Counted from the first letter of the stretch, positions 32,705-41,512 are shown. The stretch: 64,000 bases of DNA from Prosthecobacter fusiformis (GCF_004364345.1 NZ_SOCA01000001.1:744001-808000); one strand, 5' to 3'. Numbers and translations are program-made. Notes: generated by a model from the letters alone, not told the origin.

Positions 32705-34165
32705 TTACTTCTTCTTTTTCTTCTTTTTTGGTGAGCCCTTGCCTCCAGCCCCTTTGATCTGCGGCTTGGCCTCGGGATGGGTGGCGAGGATGGCGGCGAG
32801 TTCTTTCACCACTTCGGGACGTTCTGAGGCGAGGTTTTTGGTTTCGAGAGGGTCTTCCTGGTAGTCGTAGAGTTCGGTGGCATCGGGTGCCTCAGAACTG
32901 CCTGCTTTTTTCCATTCGACGAATCGGTAGCGGTCGGTGCGGATAGCACGGCCTAACAAATCATTGCGCGGATAGACGTGGATGACGCTATCGCGGGCTT
33001 TTTGAGTGGGGTCTTTGACGACGGAGGCGAAGCTTTTTCCTTCCAGTGCCTGCGGGGCTGAAAGGCCCGCCAGATCACTCAGGGTGGGGTAGATATCAAC
33101 GGTCTCGATGAGGGCGGAGGTCTTTACCGCTGTGGGTGCGCCGGGGGCGCATACGATGACAGGGATGCGGGCGGCCTGCTCATAATTTGTATGTTTGCAC
33201 CACATGCCGTGGTCGCCCAAGTGCCAGCCGTGGTCCCCCCAAAAGACGATGATGGTATTTTCGGTTAGACCATTGGCATCCAGGGCATCCAGGACCAGGC
33301 CTAACTGTGCATCCATGTAGCTGGTGGCGGCATAATAACCGTGGATGAGGCGGCGGGTCATCGTGCCATCAATAGGCCCCTGGGTAGGCATATCGCTGTA
33401 TTGGCGAAGCTCTCCGCCCTGTTGACCGGCGTATGCTGGTGCTCCCGCCGGTGCTTCCGTGACCTGAGGCATGGGCAGCTTGGCCGGGTCATAGAGGTCC
33501 CAGTATTTTTTGGGAGAGACAAAAGGGAGGTGCGGGCGAATGAAACCAACGGCGAGAAAGAAGGGTTGCTCGGGTTTTTGAGCGGCAGCCTGGAGACGCT
33601 TCACGGCCTCAAGGGCGACCTGTCCGTCACCGTAGGTGTCATCAGATGTCTCAGCGGATTCAGTGGCCCAGCCACGATCACTGCCCGTGCGGGAGGGACG
33701 GGTGACTTCGGTGCTTTCGTTGTTCACATAGGTCTTGGCCTTGGGTTTCCAAGGGGGCACGGACCAGGAGGCGGCATCCTCCGTATTGCCGTGACCGACA
33801 TGCAGGATCTTGCCCAGACCTTCGGTTTTATAACCCTGGGCCATGAAATGTTGGGTCATCGTGATGGCATCTGGGGCAGCTTTGCGGAAGTTGGTGGACA
33901 GTTCATAAATGCCCAGGGTCTGTGGACGCAGGCTGGTCATCAATGCATTGCGTGAGGGCGAACAGACGGCCTGATTGCAGAAGGCTTTTTCAAAAAGCAC
34001 TCCTCGTTTGGCCAAGCGGTCAATGTTAGGCGTCTTTGCCACAGGATCGCCAAAACAGCCGATGGTGGGTTTGAGATCATCCACACAGATCATGAGGACA
34101 TTGGGCTTGGCGGCATGGGCAGTGGCAGCCGCCAGGATGAGTAGAAAGGTCAGTCGAAGATGCAT
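32705..34165 (-). CDS. Secreted sulfatase, iduronate-2-sulfatase-like
   Basis: The product is 486 residues with a signal peptide (1-19, A-H-A-A). The metal-binding start is K-P-N-V-L-M-I-C-V-D-D-L-K-P, and the catalytic signature C-S-P-S-R lies at 68-72 with Cys68 as the formylglycine precursor. The I-C-V-D-D-L-K-P opening and the G-L-G-K-I-L-H block point to the iduronate-2-sulfatase subgroup. Downstream, F-W-G-D-H-G-W-H-L-G is also typical of that group. The C-terminus is K-G-S-P followed by seven lysines. It is convergent with the DUF1501 operon (25-base gap), supporting a shared role in sulfated-polysaccharide use. Confidence 0.92.
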   Translation of the reverse strand: MHLRLTFLLILAAATAHAAKPNVLMICVDDLKPTIGCFGDPVAKTPNIDRLAKRGVLFEKAFCNQAVCSPSRNALMTSLRPQTLGIYELSTNFRKAAPDAITMTQHFMAQGYKTEGLGKILHVGHGNTEDAASWSVPPWKPKAKTYVNNESTEVTRPSRTGSDRGWATESAETSDDTYGDGQVALEAVKRLQAAAQKPEQPFFLAVGFIRPHLPFVSPKKYWDLYDPAKLPMPQVTEAPAGAPAYAGQQGGELRQYSDMPTQGPIDGTMTRRLIHGYYAATSYMDAQLGLVLDALDANGLTENTIIVFWGDHGWHLGDHGMWCKHTNYEQAARIPVIVCAPGAPTAVKTSALIETVDIYPTLSDLAGLSAPQALEGKSFASVVKDPTQKARDSVIHVYPRNDLLGRAIRTDRYRFVEWKKAGSSEAPDATELYDYQEDPLETKNLASERPEVVKELAAILATHPEAKPQIKGAGGKGSPKKKKKKK

Positions 34166-34267
34166 GTGGCCGATGGGAACGACCGCATTGCTTTCTGTCT
34201 TGCAGCCGCATCCCTTTTGCCGCTATGCTGAGTCCCAGCAGCCGCAAGGCTGATTCCTCCCTGCATT

Positions 34268-36073
34268 ATGAACGCACACCCTGCGGATGCCGCCCCGCTG
34301 CCGCCCGAGCCCACGCGCTGGTCTGGATGGGTGTTTCGATTCAAGGCGAGCTGTTTTCAAATGCGTCGCCTCATTCAGGATACGACTCATCCGGTCACCA
34401 AACACCCTCAGGGTAACCAATTGTGGGAAACCCCAGTCACCGCCGACTGGTCTTCCGACCTCTGGCGCGGCGGGGAGTCTCCACGCGAACGGAAGCTACA
34501 ACTCGGCAAGGTTCAAAATCTGCGCATCGCCGCCCAGGCGCTCAATGGAGTGGAAATCCCGGCAGGAGCCACGTGGAGCTTTTGGAAACATCTGGGCCGC
34601 ACGACGAAGGCCAAAGGCTATAGCACCGGACGTGAACTGAGAGAAGGATGCCTGATCCCGCAAATCGGCGGCGGGCTATGCCAGCTTTCAGGTGCCATCT
34701 ACAATGCGGCACTGGAAGCGGGTCTGGAAATCGTGGAGCGCCATGCGCATTCCAACTCCTCCGTGGGATCGCTGGCCCGCATTGGACGGGATGCGACGAT
34801 TTTTTGGAACTATGTGGACCTGCGCCTGCGGCATGAAGCGGCCTGGAGACTGGAGGTGCATGTGAGCCAGGATAAGCTCCACGTATGCATTCGCTCCAAT
34901 CATCATATCGAAAGGCCCGTCCAGGTGATGGAGACACCAGGAGACTCCAGGCCACCCAATGCCTGTGCCACTTGTGGCCTGGCCTCATGCCATCGCAGTT
35001 CGCCCCTTGAAAATGCCCAGCAGGAGGTGGACCGGACCGCCGTGCTGGTGGATGCGTGGTGGCCGGAGTGGGATGCATTTCTAAAAAGCGAAAAGGGCTC
35101 GAATCGCGATTTGTTTTTACCGCTGGATGGCAAACGCTGGAAAAAGGCCAGTTACCAATGGGACACTGCATTGCATGCCAAAGCCTTCAGCTTCCCCTCG
35201 CTGACGCTTATGCGATCCTGGGCCACACGGCGTCTGCGCAATGAAGGAGCAAGACGCCAGCGGGCCTTGCTACACTGGGATGAACGGCTGGCCGCAGCCT
35301 ATGGACAGGCTTTGAAGGCGCATCATTCTCACCTCATCGTCTCACAGACTCTGCTTCCCTATCTTTGGAAGAAGGGTTGGTTAGGCGGACGAACTTTTGA
35401 CGTGATGATGTGTCGCCTTCCCATGCTAACACTTCATGAGCGGCTGGATGAGGCTGCTAGATTGCATCCCGAATCTGGAACCTGTGCGGATTTTCGTGCT
35501 GAACAGGAGTTGGTTCAAAATGAGACGGCAGCTCTGGCAGCGGCCACGCGCTGGATCACGCCTCACACTGAGATTGCCAAACTGGCGGGTTGCAAAGCTC
35601 ATTTGATTCCGTGGTCACTGCCTGAGAGTTCAAAGGCTCACACAGCATCGGGCCTGAACAAAAACGTGGTCTTTCCTGCATCCACACTCTGCCGAAAAGG
35701 TGCCTATGAACTTCGTAAAGCCCTGCACGGACTGCCGGTGAAACTGGAACTTCGCGGAGGGGTCTTGGAAGGAGCAGACTTTTGGGACGGCATCCATCTG
35801 ACCACATCGGGAGATGGATGGCTGGAGCAGGCAGACATCATTGTGCTGCCTGCGTTTGTGGAGAACTGCCCACGCGTTTTATTGAAGGCCGTCGCCGCAG
35901 GCAAACCGGTGATCGCCACGGAAGCATGCGGGATCGAAGGCTTACCTGGAGTGACCATCATCCAGGCAGGAGATGCGCAGGGCCTGAGACTGGCCCTGAT
36001 CAAACAGTTGAGCGCCAGTGGGAATTCTGCAAGATGGAAGGAATCCGGTCAGCCATCACTTCGTGACGGATAA
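34268..36073 (+). CDS. VanW domain fused to a glycosyltransferase-like domain
   Basis: The product is 601 residues with no signal peptide. Residues about 60-215 match VanW-like proteins (A-G-A-T-W-S-F-W-K-H-L-G-R-T-T; G-G-G-L-C-Q-L-S-G-A-I-Y-N-A-A; H-A-H-S-N-S-S-V-G). Next comes a cysteine cluster C233-x-x-C236-x4-C241-H242, likely a metal site. Residues about 300-590 look like a GT4-type glycosyltransferase: a Rossmann-like tail reads A-D-I-I-V-L-P-A-F-V-E-N-C-P-R-V-L-L-K-A, then G-K-P-V-I-A-T-E-A-C-G-I-E-G. VanW sits in some vancomycin-resistance clusters but its role is unclear. I infer a cell-envelope glycan function. The fusion is unusual. Confidence 0.75.
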   Translation: MNAHPADAAPLPPEPTRWSGWVFRFKASCFQMRRLIQDTTHPVTKHPQGNQLWETPVTADWSSDLWRGGESPRERKLQLGKVQNLRIAAQALNGVEIPAGATWSFWKHLGRTTKAKGYSTGRELREGCLIPQIGGGLCQLSGAIYNAALEAGLEIVERHAHSNSSVGSLARIGRDATIFWNYVDLRLRHEAAWRLEVHVSQDKLHVCIRSNHHIERPVQVMETPGDSRPPNACATCGLASCHRSSPLENAQQEVDRTAVLVDAWWPEWDAFLKSEKGSNRDLFLPLDGKRWKKASYQWDTALHAKAFSFPSLTLMRSWATRRLRNEGARRQRALLHWDERLAAAYGQALKAHHSHLIVSQTLLPYLWKKGWLGGRTFDVMMCRLPMLTLHERLDEAARLHPESGTCADFRAEQELVQNETAALAAATRWITPHTEIAKLAGCKAHLIPWSLPESSKAHTASGLNKNVVFPASTLCRKGAYELRKALHGLPVKLELRGGVLEGADFWDGIHLTTSGDGWLEQADIIVLPAFVENCPRVLLKAVAAGKPVIATEACGIEGLPGVTIIQAGDAQGLRLALIKQLSASGNSARWKESGQPSLRDG

Positions 36074-36102
36074 CCGGATCACCTGCTTCATGAGAGGCGA
36101 GA

Positions 36103-39100
36103 TCAGCCCAGCCGCAAATCCAAGGTGAAGGGGAACTCCGGCACGGTGGGAATGGTGATGGGTTCAATCTTCCCAGGCGTATGGCCGGTGGCGAAGAAAC
36201 GGGAGCGACGGCGGCTCTCGGCTTCGTACCCGTTCACAGGGAAGGTATCAAAACTGCGGCCACCGGGATGAGTGACGTGATAATTGCCACCGCCCAGGCT
36301 GCGATTGTTCCAGGTATCCACGATGTCGAAAATCAACGGAGCGTGGATGCCAATCGTCGGCTGTAGGGCATTTGGCGGCTGCCAGGCACGGTAACGTACT
36401 CCGGCGACGAATTCACCATTCACACCGGATGGGTGCAGCGGTACATTGCGACCATTGCAGGTGATGGCGTAGCGGTTGTTCACCAGACCGGAGGTCTTGA
36501 GCTGAACGCGCTCCAAGCTGCTATCCACATACCGGGCAGTGCCGCCTGCGGTGGCTTCTTCGCCGAGCACATGCCATGGCTCCAGAGCAGTCCGGATCTC
36601 CAGATTCACACCCCGTTGGGTGATCTCACCAATGCGTGGGAATTTGAACTCGAAGTGCGGTTCAAACCAATCAGGCGTGAGGCCGTAACCGGCGGACTTA
36701 AAGTCATCCATCACGTCCTTGAAATCATCCCACACGAAATGAGGAAGAAGGAAACGATCATGCAGCTCCGTGCCCCAGCGGACGAGTTTTTGCTCATACG
36801 GCTCTTTCCAGAAACGGGCAATGGCGGCACGCATGAGTAGCTGCTGAGCCAAGCTCATCTCAGGATGAGGAGGCATTTCAAAAGAACGCAACTCCACCAG
36901 ACCGAGACGGCCTGTGCTGCTGCCGGGATCAAACATTTTATCAATGCAGAACTCGGTACGGTGGGTGTTTCCAGTGACGTCTGCGAGCAGGTTGCGGAAA
37001 ATGCGATCCACCAGCCAGGGGGTGGTGTGACCATGCATGGCCGTATTGCGGTCAAGCTCCTTGAAGGCCAGCTCCATTTCATAGAGGGCATCATTGCGGG
37101 CCTCATCCACACGGGGGTGCTGGCTGGTCGGCCCGATGAAGAGGCCGCTGAACAGGTAACTGAGAGACGGATGATTATGCCAGTAGCCTAACAATGATTT
37201 CAACAAATCAGGGCGGCGTAGGAAGGGGGAATCCTTCGGCGTCTCGCCACCGAGCACAATGTGGTTTCCACCACCGGTGCCTGTATGGCGGCCGTCCACC
37301 ATGAATTTTTCTGTACCTAGGCGGGTTTGGCGGGCTTCGTCGTAAATGATCTGTGTGTTATCCACCAGTTCATTCCAAGTCTTCACGGGATGAGTGTTCA
37401 CCTCAATGACGCCCGGGTCAGGGGTGACCTTGAGCACTTGCAAACGTGGATCGTAAGGCGGTGGAGTGCCCTCAATAATGAGCGGCATTTTTAACGTGGT
37501 GGCCACGTCTTCCACAGCTGCGACGAGGTCCAGGTAATCTTCCACCTCCTCCACGGGCGGCATGAACACGTGAAGACGGCCTTCGCGTGCCTCCACACAA
37601 AGGGCGGTGCGAATGATCCAGGGAGCGGATTCATTCGGCTGTGGATAGCGTTCCGCAGGATTGTCTTCGATCTGCTCCTGCGTGAGTGGCTCCAGCTTGC
37701 GGCGCTCCGGTTTCCCCTGGCCAGCATAGGCAGCTTCGCCATAACTGGCGGGGACGCTTGTGAGGCCAGCCAGCGCATCACCAAGACCAGCGAGAAATTG
37801 CTGACGGCTCTCTGGACGCGGCGGCAGTTCCGGCCAGTCCTTGGACGGATCCGCAGGATAAATCCATGGAAAATCTCCAGCACTGACCCAAGGGATGGAA
37901 TCCAGCGGCAGACGCAGGCCCATGGGGGAATCCCCCGGGATGAGGAACATGGTGTCATCACGCACATACCACGGCCCGCTCTGCCACTTGAGCTGGTCCC
38001 CGGAAATGCTGCGCTGAAGGGGCAGGGCGTATCCGACCACCTTGTCCATGCCTTCCTCAAAGATACGAGCCAGGCGCTTGCGCTCTAATTCATCCTTAAG
38101 GTTAGACTTCAGCGGATCTACGTTCACGGGCATGCGCTTCTCTTTCCAGAGATAATAAAACGCGTCCTCGTAGCCGGGCTTCAGCCACTTTGGATTCACC
38201 CCAAGAGCCTTGGCCAGGGCGACTCCAAAAAGCTGCGCCACTTTTTCATCATGCCCGTAGCTCTTTGATTCATCGGCAATGAGCGTATCATCTGCCCAGA
38301 CGGGCACTCCGTCCTTACGCCAGTAACAGCCTAACGACCAGCGTGGCAAAGGCTCCCCAGGATACCATTTGCCCATGCCGTAATGCAACAGGCCACCCGG
38401 GCCGAAGCGGTTACGCAGACGCTTGACGAGCTGGCCGGACAGAAGCCGTTTCGTTGGCCCCACGGCGGCGGTATTCCATTCATCGCCTTCCATGTCATCA
38501 ATGCTGACAAAGGTGGGCTCGCCACCCATCGTCAGACGGACATCACCTTCCACCAGTTCATCATCAATCTGATAACCGAGTGCCTCGATGTCCTTCCACT
38601 GTTCAGGCGTGTAAGGTTTGGTGACGCGCGCTGATTCAAAGATGCGCGTCACGGACATTTCGTGATCGAATTCGACCTCGCACTTGTCAATGGCTCCGGT
38701 CACGGGAGCCGCACTGGTGGGGTCAGGCGTGGCAGCGAGAGGGATGTGGCCTTCACCGGCGAACAGACCGGAGGTGGGGTCCAGACCAACCCAGCCTGCG
38801 CCGGGGAGGTAAACTTCACACCAAGCATGGAGATCGGTAAAATCCACCTCGGTACCGCTAGGGCCATCGAGTGATTTCACATCGGCCTTGAGCTGGATGA
38901 GGTAACCGCTGACAAACCGCGCGGCCATGCCCAGATGGCGGAAGATTTGCACCATCAACCAGGCGCTGTCGCGGCAGGAGCCGCAGCCCAGTTCCAGGGT
39001 CTCTTCAGGTGTCTGAACACCCGGCTCCAGACGAATGTTGTAGCTGATGTCCTTCCAGAGCATCTGGTTCAGCATGACCAGGAAGTCATTGGTGCGCATC

Positions 39101-39531
39101 TGCTCCTTGCCGGAGGTCATCTGCTGCCGAACTCCGCGTAAATATCCGCCGATGAGAGGCGTGAGAGGCAGCTTGCGGTGATAAGGCTCCAGTTCATGAG
39201 CCAGGACCGGATCATACCGGAAAGGCACTTTTTCAGCCTCGGGCTCCAAAAAGAAATCGAAGGGGTTATAAACCGCCATGTCCGCCACAAGGTCCACCTC
39301 CACACACAGCTCTGTGGCCTTTTCAGGGAAAACGAGACGGGCCAGGTAGTTGCTCTGCGGATCCTGCTGCCAGTTAATGAAGTGCGTATCAGGCTTGATC
39401 TTTAACGAATACGCCAGGATGGGCGTGCGGCAGTGAGGGGCAGGTCGCAAACGCACGATGTGCGGCGAGAGGTTCACCGGGCGATCAAACTTATACCGCG
39501 TGACGTGACGGAGGGCGACGTGAATGGACAT
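36103..39531 (-). CDS. Transglutaminase-like / DUF2126 two-domain protein
   Basis: The product is 1142 residues. The N-terminal bacterial transglutaminase-like region opens H-V-A-L-R-H-V-T-R-Y-K-F. The core has Cys186 (G-C-G-S-C-R-D-S), His235 (D-L-H-A-W-C-E-V-Y) and Asp251 (G-L-D-P-T-S-G). From about residue 330 comes DUF2126 (V-R-L-T-M-G-G-E-P-T-F-V-S), which fills the rest with blocks such as G-R-H-T-G-T-G-G-G-N-H and E-L-R-S-F-E-M-P-P-H-P-E-M. DUF2126 has no settled biochemical role. It often occurs with circularly permuted ATP-grasp and alpha-E proteins in peptide-ligation-like clusters, but those partners are not here. The product is cytoplasmic. No family-length anomaly is seen. Confidence 0.9.
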   Translation of the reverse strand: MSIHVALRHVTRYKFDRPVNLSPHIVRLRPAPHCRTPILAYSLKIKPDTHFINWQQDPQSNYLARLVFPEKATELCVEVDLVADMAVYNPFDFFLEPEAEKVPFRYDPVLAHELEPYHRKLPLTPLIGGYLRGVRQQMTSGKEQMRTNDFLVMLNQMLWKDISYNIRLEPGVQTPEETLELGCGSCRDSAWLMVQIFRHLGMAARFVSGYLIQLKADVKSLDGPSGTEVDFTDLHAWCEVYLPGAGWVGLDPTSGLFAGEGHIPLAATPDPTSAAPVTGAIDKCEVEFDHEMSVTRIFESARVTKPYTPEQWKDIEALGYQIDDELVEGDVRLTMGGEPTFVSIDDMEGDEWNTAAVGPTKRLLSGQLVKRLRNRFGPGGLLHYGMGKWYPGEPLPRWSLGCYWRKDGVPVWADDTLIADESKSYGHDEKVAQLFGVALAKALGVNPKWLKPGYEDAFYYLWKEKRMPVNVDPLKSNLKDELERKRLARIFEEGMDKVVGYALPLQRSISGDQLKWQSGPWYVRDDTMFLIPGDSPMGLRLPLDSIPWVSAGDFPWIYPADPSKDWPELPPRPESRQQFLAGLGDALAGLTSVPASYGEAAYAGQGKPERRKLEPLTQEQIEDNPAERYPQPNESAPWIIRTALCVEAREGRLHVFMPPVEEVEDYLDLVAAVEDVATTLKMPLIIEGTPPPYDPRLQVLKVTPDPGVIEVNTHPVKTWNELVDNTQIIYDEARQTRLGTEKFMVDGRHTGTGGGNHIVLGGETPKDSPFLRRPDLLKSLLGYWHNHPSLSYLFSGLFIGPTSQHPRVDEARNDALYEMELAFKELDRNTAMHGHTTPWLVDRIFRNLLADVTGNTHRTEFCIDKMFDPGSSTGRLGLVELRSFEMPPHPEMSLAQQLLMRAAIARFWKEPYEQKLVRWGTELHDRFLLPHFVWDDFKDVMDDFKSAGYGLTPDWFEPHFEFKFPRIGEITQRGVNLEIRTALEPWHVLGEEATAGGTARYVDSSLERVQLKTSGLVNNRYAITCNGRNVPLHPSGVNGEFVAGVRYRAWQPPNALQPTIGIHAPLIFDIVDTWNNRSLGGGNYHVTHPGGRSFDTFPVNGYEAESRRRSRFFATGHTPGKIEPITIPTVPEFPFTLDLRLG

Positions 39532-39757
39532 GTTGGGTTGGCTGTCTCTAGCTGCTAAAGCATAGCGCGTGCCAGCGACGAAGTTGAAACCTTTAATCCA
39601 AGTGGCTGTCTTTTTAAATCTAAAAAAATCACTGTTAAAATTGCGGCGTCCCGGACCTCCACAAGCGGGTGAGAGAGGTCAGACGCGGTCTCTTTCACCC
39701 AATCAATGCGTCGCTCCAACATCTAAGATGAAGCCTGATAAAATCTGTGAAAACGGA

Positions 39758-40234
39758 TCAGCAGCAGCCTGATCCTGGAGCGCAACCGAGGAGATTCACT
39801 TTTGGTGCCGGGCCGCAGACACCTGGCAGACAGAGTTCCTTGGCCAGGCAATCCGTATGCTTGAGACCGAGCTGAAATACCAGCACGTCGCCTTTTACCT
39901 GAGCTTCCGTTACCGGAAACTGACTGACGGAAAAGTCTTCGAATTCGATTTCGACAGGCAGATCGTGATGAGGCAGCACGTCCCCGGCTTTGCCGAAAAT
40001 CATGCTGAGTTTTCCTGCGACGAGGCGGTGGTCTGTATCGTCTGCGGTCCAGGTTTGCAGCAGGCAGCTTTCGGTGCTGCGGCGGGTGCCGCCGCAATCG
40101 ATGAAGTTCTTTTTCACATGGCCCACCTCCGTGATGTGAAAATGCGCCGGGATGAAACCGCCATCTGGCAGCACCAAAAGCAGTGTTTTTTCAGAGTGGG
40201 ACTCGAGATGAGAAAGGAATTCGGTGATGTTCAT
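39758..40234 (-). CDS. DUF6428 arsenic-operon protein with cysteine-rich tail
   Basis: The product is 158 residues. The opening T-E-F-L-S-H-L-E-S-H and P-A-H-F-H-I-T-E-V-G-H match the DUF6428 family, which is usually encoded next to arsR and acr3. The last 35 residues carry seven cysteines (D-C-L-A-K-E-L-C-L-P-G-V-C-G, then G-C-A and S-G-C-C at the end), which looks like a metal or arsenite chelating tail. It starts 27 bases after the arsR stop on the same strand, so it is in the arsR transcript and should be induced by arsenite. The biochemical role is unproven. Confidence 0.75.
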   Translation of the reverse strand: MNITEFLSHLESHSEKTLLLVLPDGGFIPAHFHITEVGHVKKNFIDCGGTRRSTESCLLQTWTADDTDHRLVAGKLSMIFGKAGDVLPHHDLPVEIEFEDFSVSQFPVTEAQVKGDVLVFQLGLKHTDCLAKELCLPGVCGPAPKVNLLGCAPGSGCC

Positions 40235-40261
40235 AAAGAGGGCGTTGGGATTCTAAAAAGT

Positions 40262-40594
40262 TCAGTCGCAGCAATCGGTCTCGCAGGTAGTGGCATCAGG
40301 GGCCAGCTCATCCAGGCATCGGAGAAAGGTGCCCAGGCAGGAGCAGGCGAGCCGGTAATAGATGTTCAGGCCGCGCTTTTCACAGGTCAGCACTCCGGCC
40401 TTGCGCATCAGCGTGAGGTGCTTGGAAACAGTGGACATATCCGCCCCCACAAGAGCCTGGAGATCGCAGACACATTTCTCGCCACTCATGAGCGTTTCGG
40501 CGATGAGCATGCGTGAAGGATGCGCCAGGGCTTTGATCACTTCCACACGGCGCGCGGTGGCCTCGGGTGAGACGGGTGGTTGTTTCGCGGTCAT
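40262..40594 (-). CDS. arsR: ArsR family arsenite-responsive repressor
   Basis: The product is 110 residues with a winged helix-turn-helix of the ArsR/SmtB type. The arsenite-sensing pair is Cys41 and Cys43 in E-K-C-V-C-D-L, at the start of the recognition region, as in E. coli-type ArsR. The recognition helix is M-S-T-V-S-K-H-L-T-L-M-R-K-A-G. Extra cysteines near the C-terminus (C-S-C-L and C-E-T-D-C-C) may add metal affinity. The ATG lies inside the operator palindrome at 40592, so the gene is probably autorepressed, possibly from a leaderless or very short transcript, since no Shine-Dalgarno site is seen. Confidence 0.93.
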   Translation of the reverse strand: MTAKQPPVSPEATARRVEVIKALAHPSRMLIAETLMSGEKCVCDLQALVGADMSTVSKHLTLMRKAGVLTCEKRGLNIYYRLACSCLGTFLRCLDELAPDATTCETDCCD

Positions 40595-40621
40595 CTATTT
40601 GGTTATTTTGCCAAATAGATG
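40592..40621. promoter_or_regulatory. Operator palindrome overlapping the arsR start
   Basis: CATCTATTTGG (40592-40602) and CCAAATAGATG (40611-40621) form a perfect 11-base inverted repeat with an 8-base spacer. Its core TTTGG-N8-CCAAA recurs ahead of acr3. It includes the arsR start codon. Confidence 0.75.
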
Positions 40622-40694
40622 AGAATATGCAAGTGCCGTTTTTGCTGCGTCCCCGGACTTGCCAGCACCGCTCCCCCCGCTTTCATGTCCGCGC

Positions 40695-41186
40695 ATGAGA
40701 ACTGTACCTACCTTCCTCGTCGTCGCCTCAGTTGCAGCCATCACCGGCCTGACTAGTTGTGGCACCTCCACTGAAACACCGACAGAGACCGCTGACACAT
40801 CGGCCTCAGCCAGCGCCGCTCCTGCCGATACGGCGGAGGGTGACATCACTGATCCAGCCCAGGCCCGTAAGAGCACCCACCTGACCAAAGCGGCCGCTAA
40901 AATCCAGAACGGAGTGACTACCCGCCGCGACATCATCGGTAAGCTGGGAATGTTCTACACCAAGGGTACCAATGCAGCCGGACAGGCCACAGGTACCTGG
41001 ACCTATAAACCCAGCGAGTCCACGGGCAAAGCCTGGATCCCCGGCTCTGCTTTCATTCCTGGAGCCGTCATCACTTATTACCAGTCTGTGACGGCTGTGT
41101 TTGGTCCCAACGACGTCGTCATCTCCCACAGCTTCCTTGAAAGCACGAAGGAGAAGACCGGGCTGGGCTTCAGCTACGGCTCATAA
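40695..41186 (+). CDS. Small lipoprotein with BamE/SmpA-like domain
   Basis: The ATG at 40695 (MRTVPTFLVV) begins a lipoprotein signal ending G-L-T-S-C near residue 22; an upstream in-frame start would put non-signal residues ahead of it. The product is 163 residues. The mature part has a Thr/Ser/Ala-rich linker and then I-Q-N-G-V-T-T-R-R-D-I-I-G-K-L-G-M, the helix found at the start of BamE/OmlA-type domains, followed by strands ending V-V-I-S-H-S-F. It lies between arsR and acr3 with its own terminator, divergent from arsR. The link to arsenic resistance may be only positional. Confidence 0.72.
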   Translation: MRTVPTFLVVASVAAITGLTSCGTSTETPTETADTSASASAAPADTAEGDITDPAQARKSTHLTKAAAKIQNGVTTRRDIIGKLGMFYTKGTNAAGQATGTWTYKPSESTGKAWIPGSAFIPGAVITYYQSVTAVFGPNDVVISHSFLESTKEKTGLGFSYGS

Positions 41187-41201
41187 ACGACCCGCGATTA
41201 G

Positions 41202-41236
41202 AGCGCGTGCCAGGCCTACGCCTGCACGCGCTTTTT
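41202..41236 (+). terminator. Intrinsic terminator after the lipoprotein gene
   Basis: AGCGCGTGC (41202-41210) pairs with GCACGCGCT (41224-41232), with CAGGC/GCCTG extending the stem, followed by TTTTTG. The rest of the 326-base spacer to acr3 holds a 13-base inverted repeat (CTTTTTGTTGCCT at 41231, mate at 41269) and the operators below. Confidence 0.75.
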
Positions 41237-41423
41237 GTTGCCTCCCTATCCTTCACTAGCCAAAGGGCAGGCAACAAAAAGTTGCTGGAACACTCTCAGC
41301 GGAGGCCTGGAAAGATCTCGCTGAGTCATGCCTTGCCTGTTTAAAAACTCAGTCCGCTTTTAGGCCAGTGCCCCCTTGTGGGAAACTGGCCATACACGAC
41401 AAAACGGACGTGCCAGAGCAGCC

Positions 41424-41469
41424 ATTTGGCCAATTTGCCAAATAGCCCTTTACTTGGCATTTTAGCCAA
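41424..41469. promoter_or_regulatory. Tandem ArsR-type operators upstream of acr3
   Basis: ATTTGGC (41424-41430), CAATTT, GCCAAAT (41437-41443) is a perfect dyad with the same core as the arsR operator. TTGGC (41454-41458), ATTTTA, GCCAA (41465-41469) is a second, shorter one about 29 bases on. Together with 40592 they give the consensus TTTGGY-N6-GCCAAA. acr3 starts 44 bases after the second site. Confidence 0.7.
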
Positions 41470-41512
41470 TTAGTGTTGATTGCTCCTTAGCAACCAACAC
41501 GTTCCCCCTTCA

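Noticed and set aside
41231..41281. A 13-base inverted repeat (CTTTTTGTTGCCT and its mate) as a mobile-element end
   Set aside because: It overlaps the U-run of the terminator, the loop is only 25 bases and no transposase is present; an incidental or 3'-end structure is more likely.
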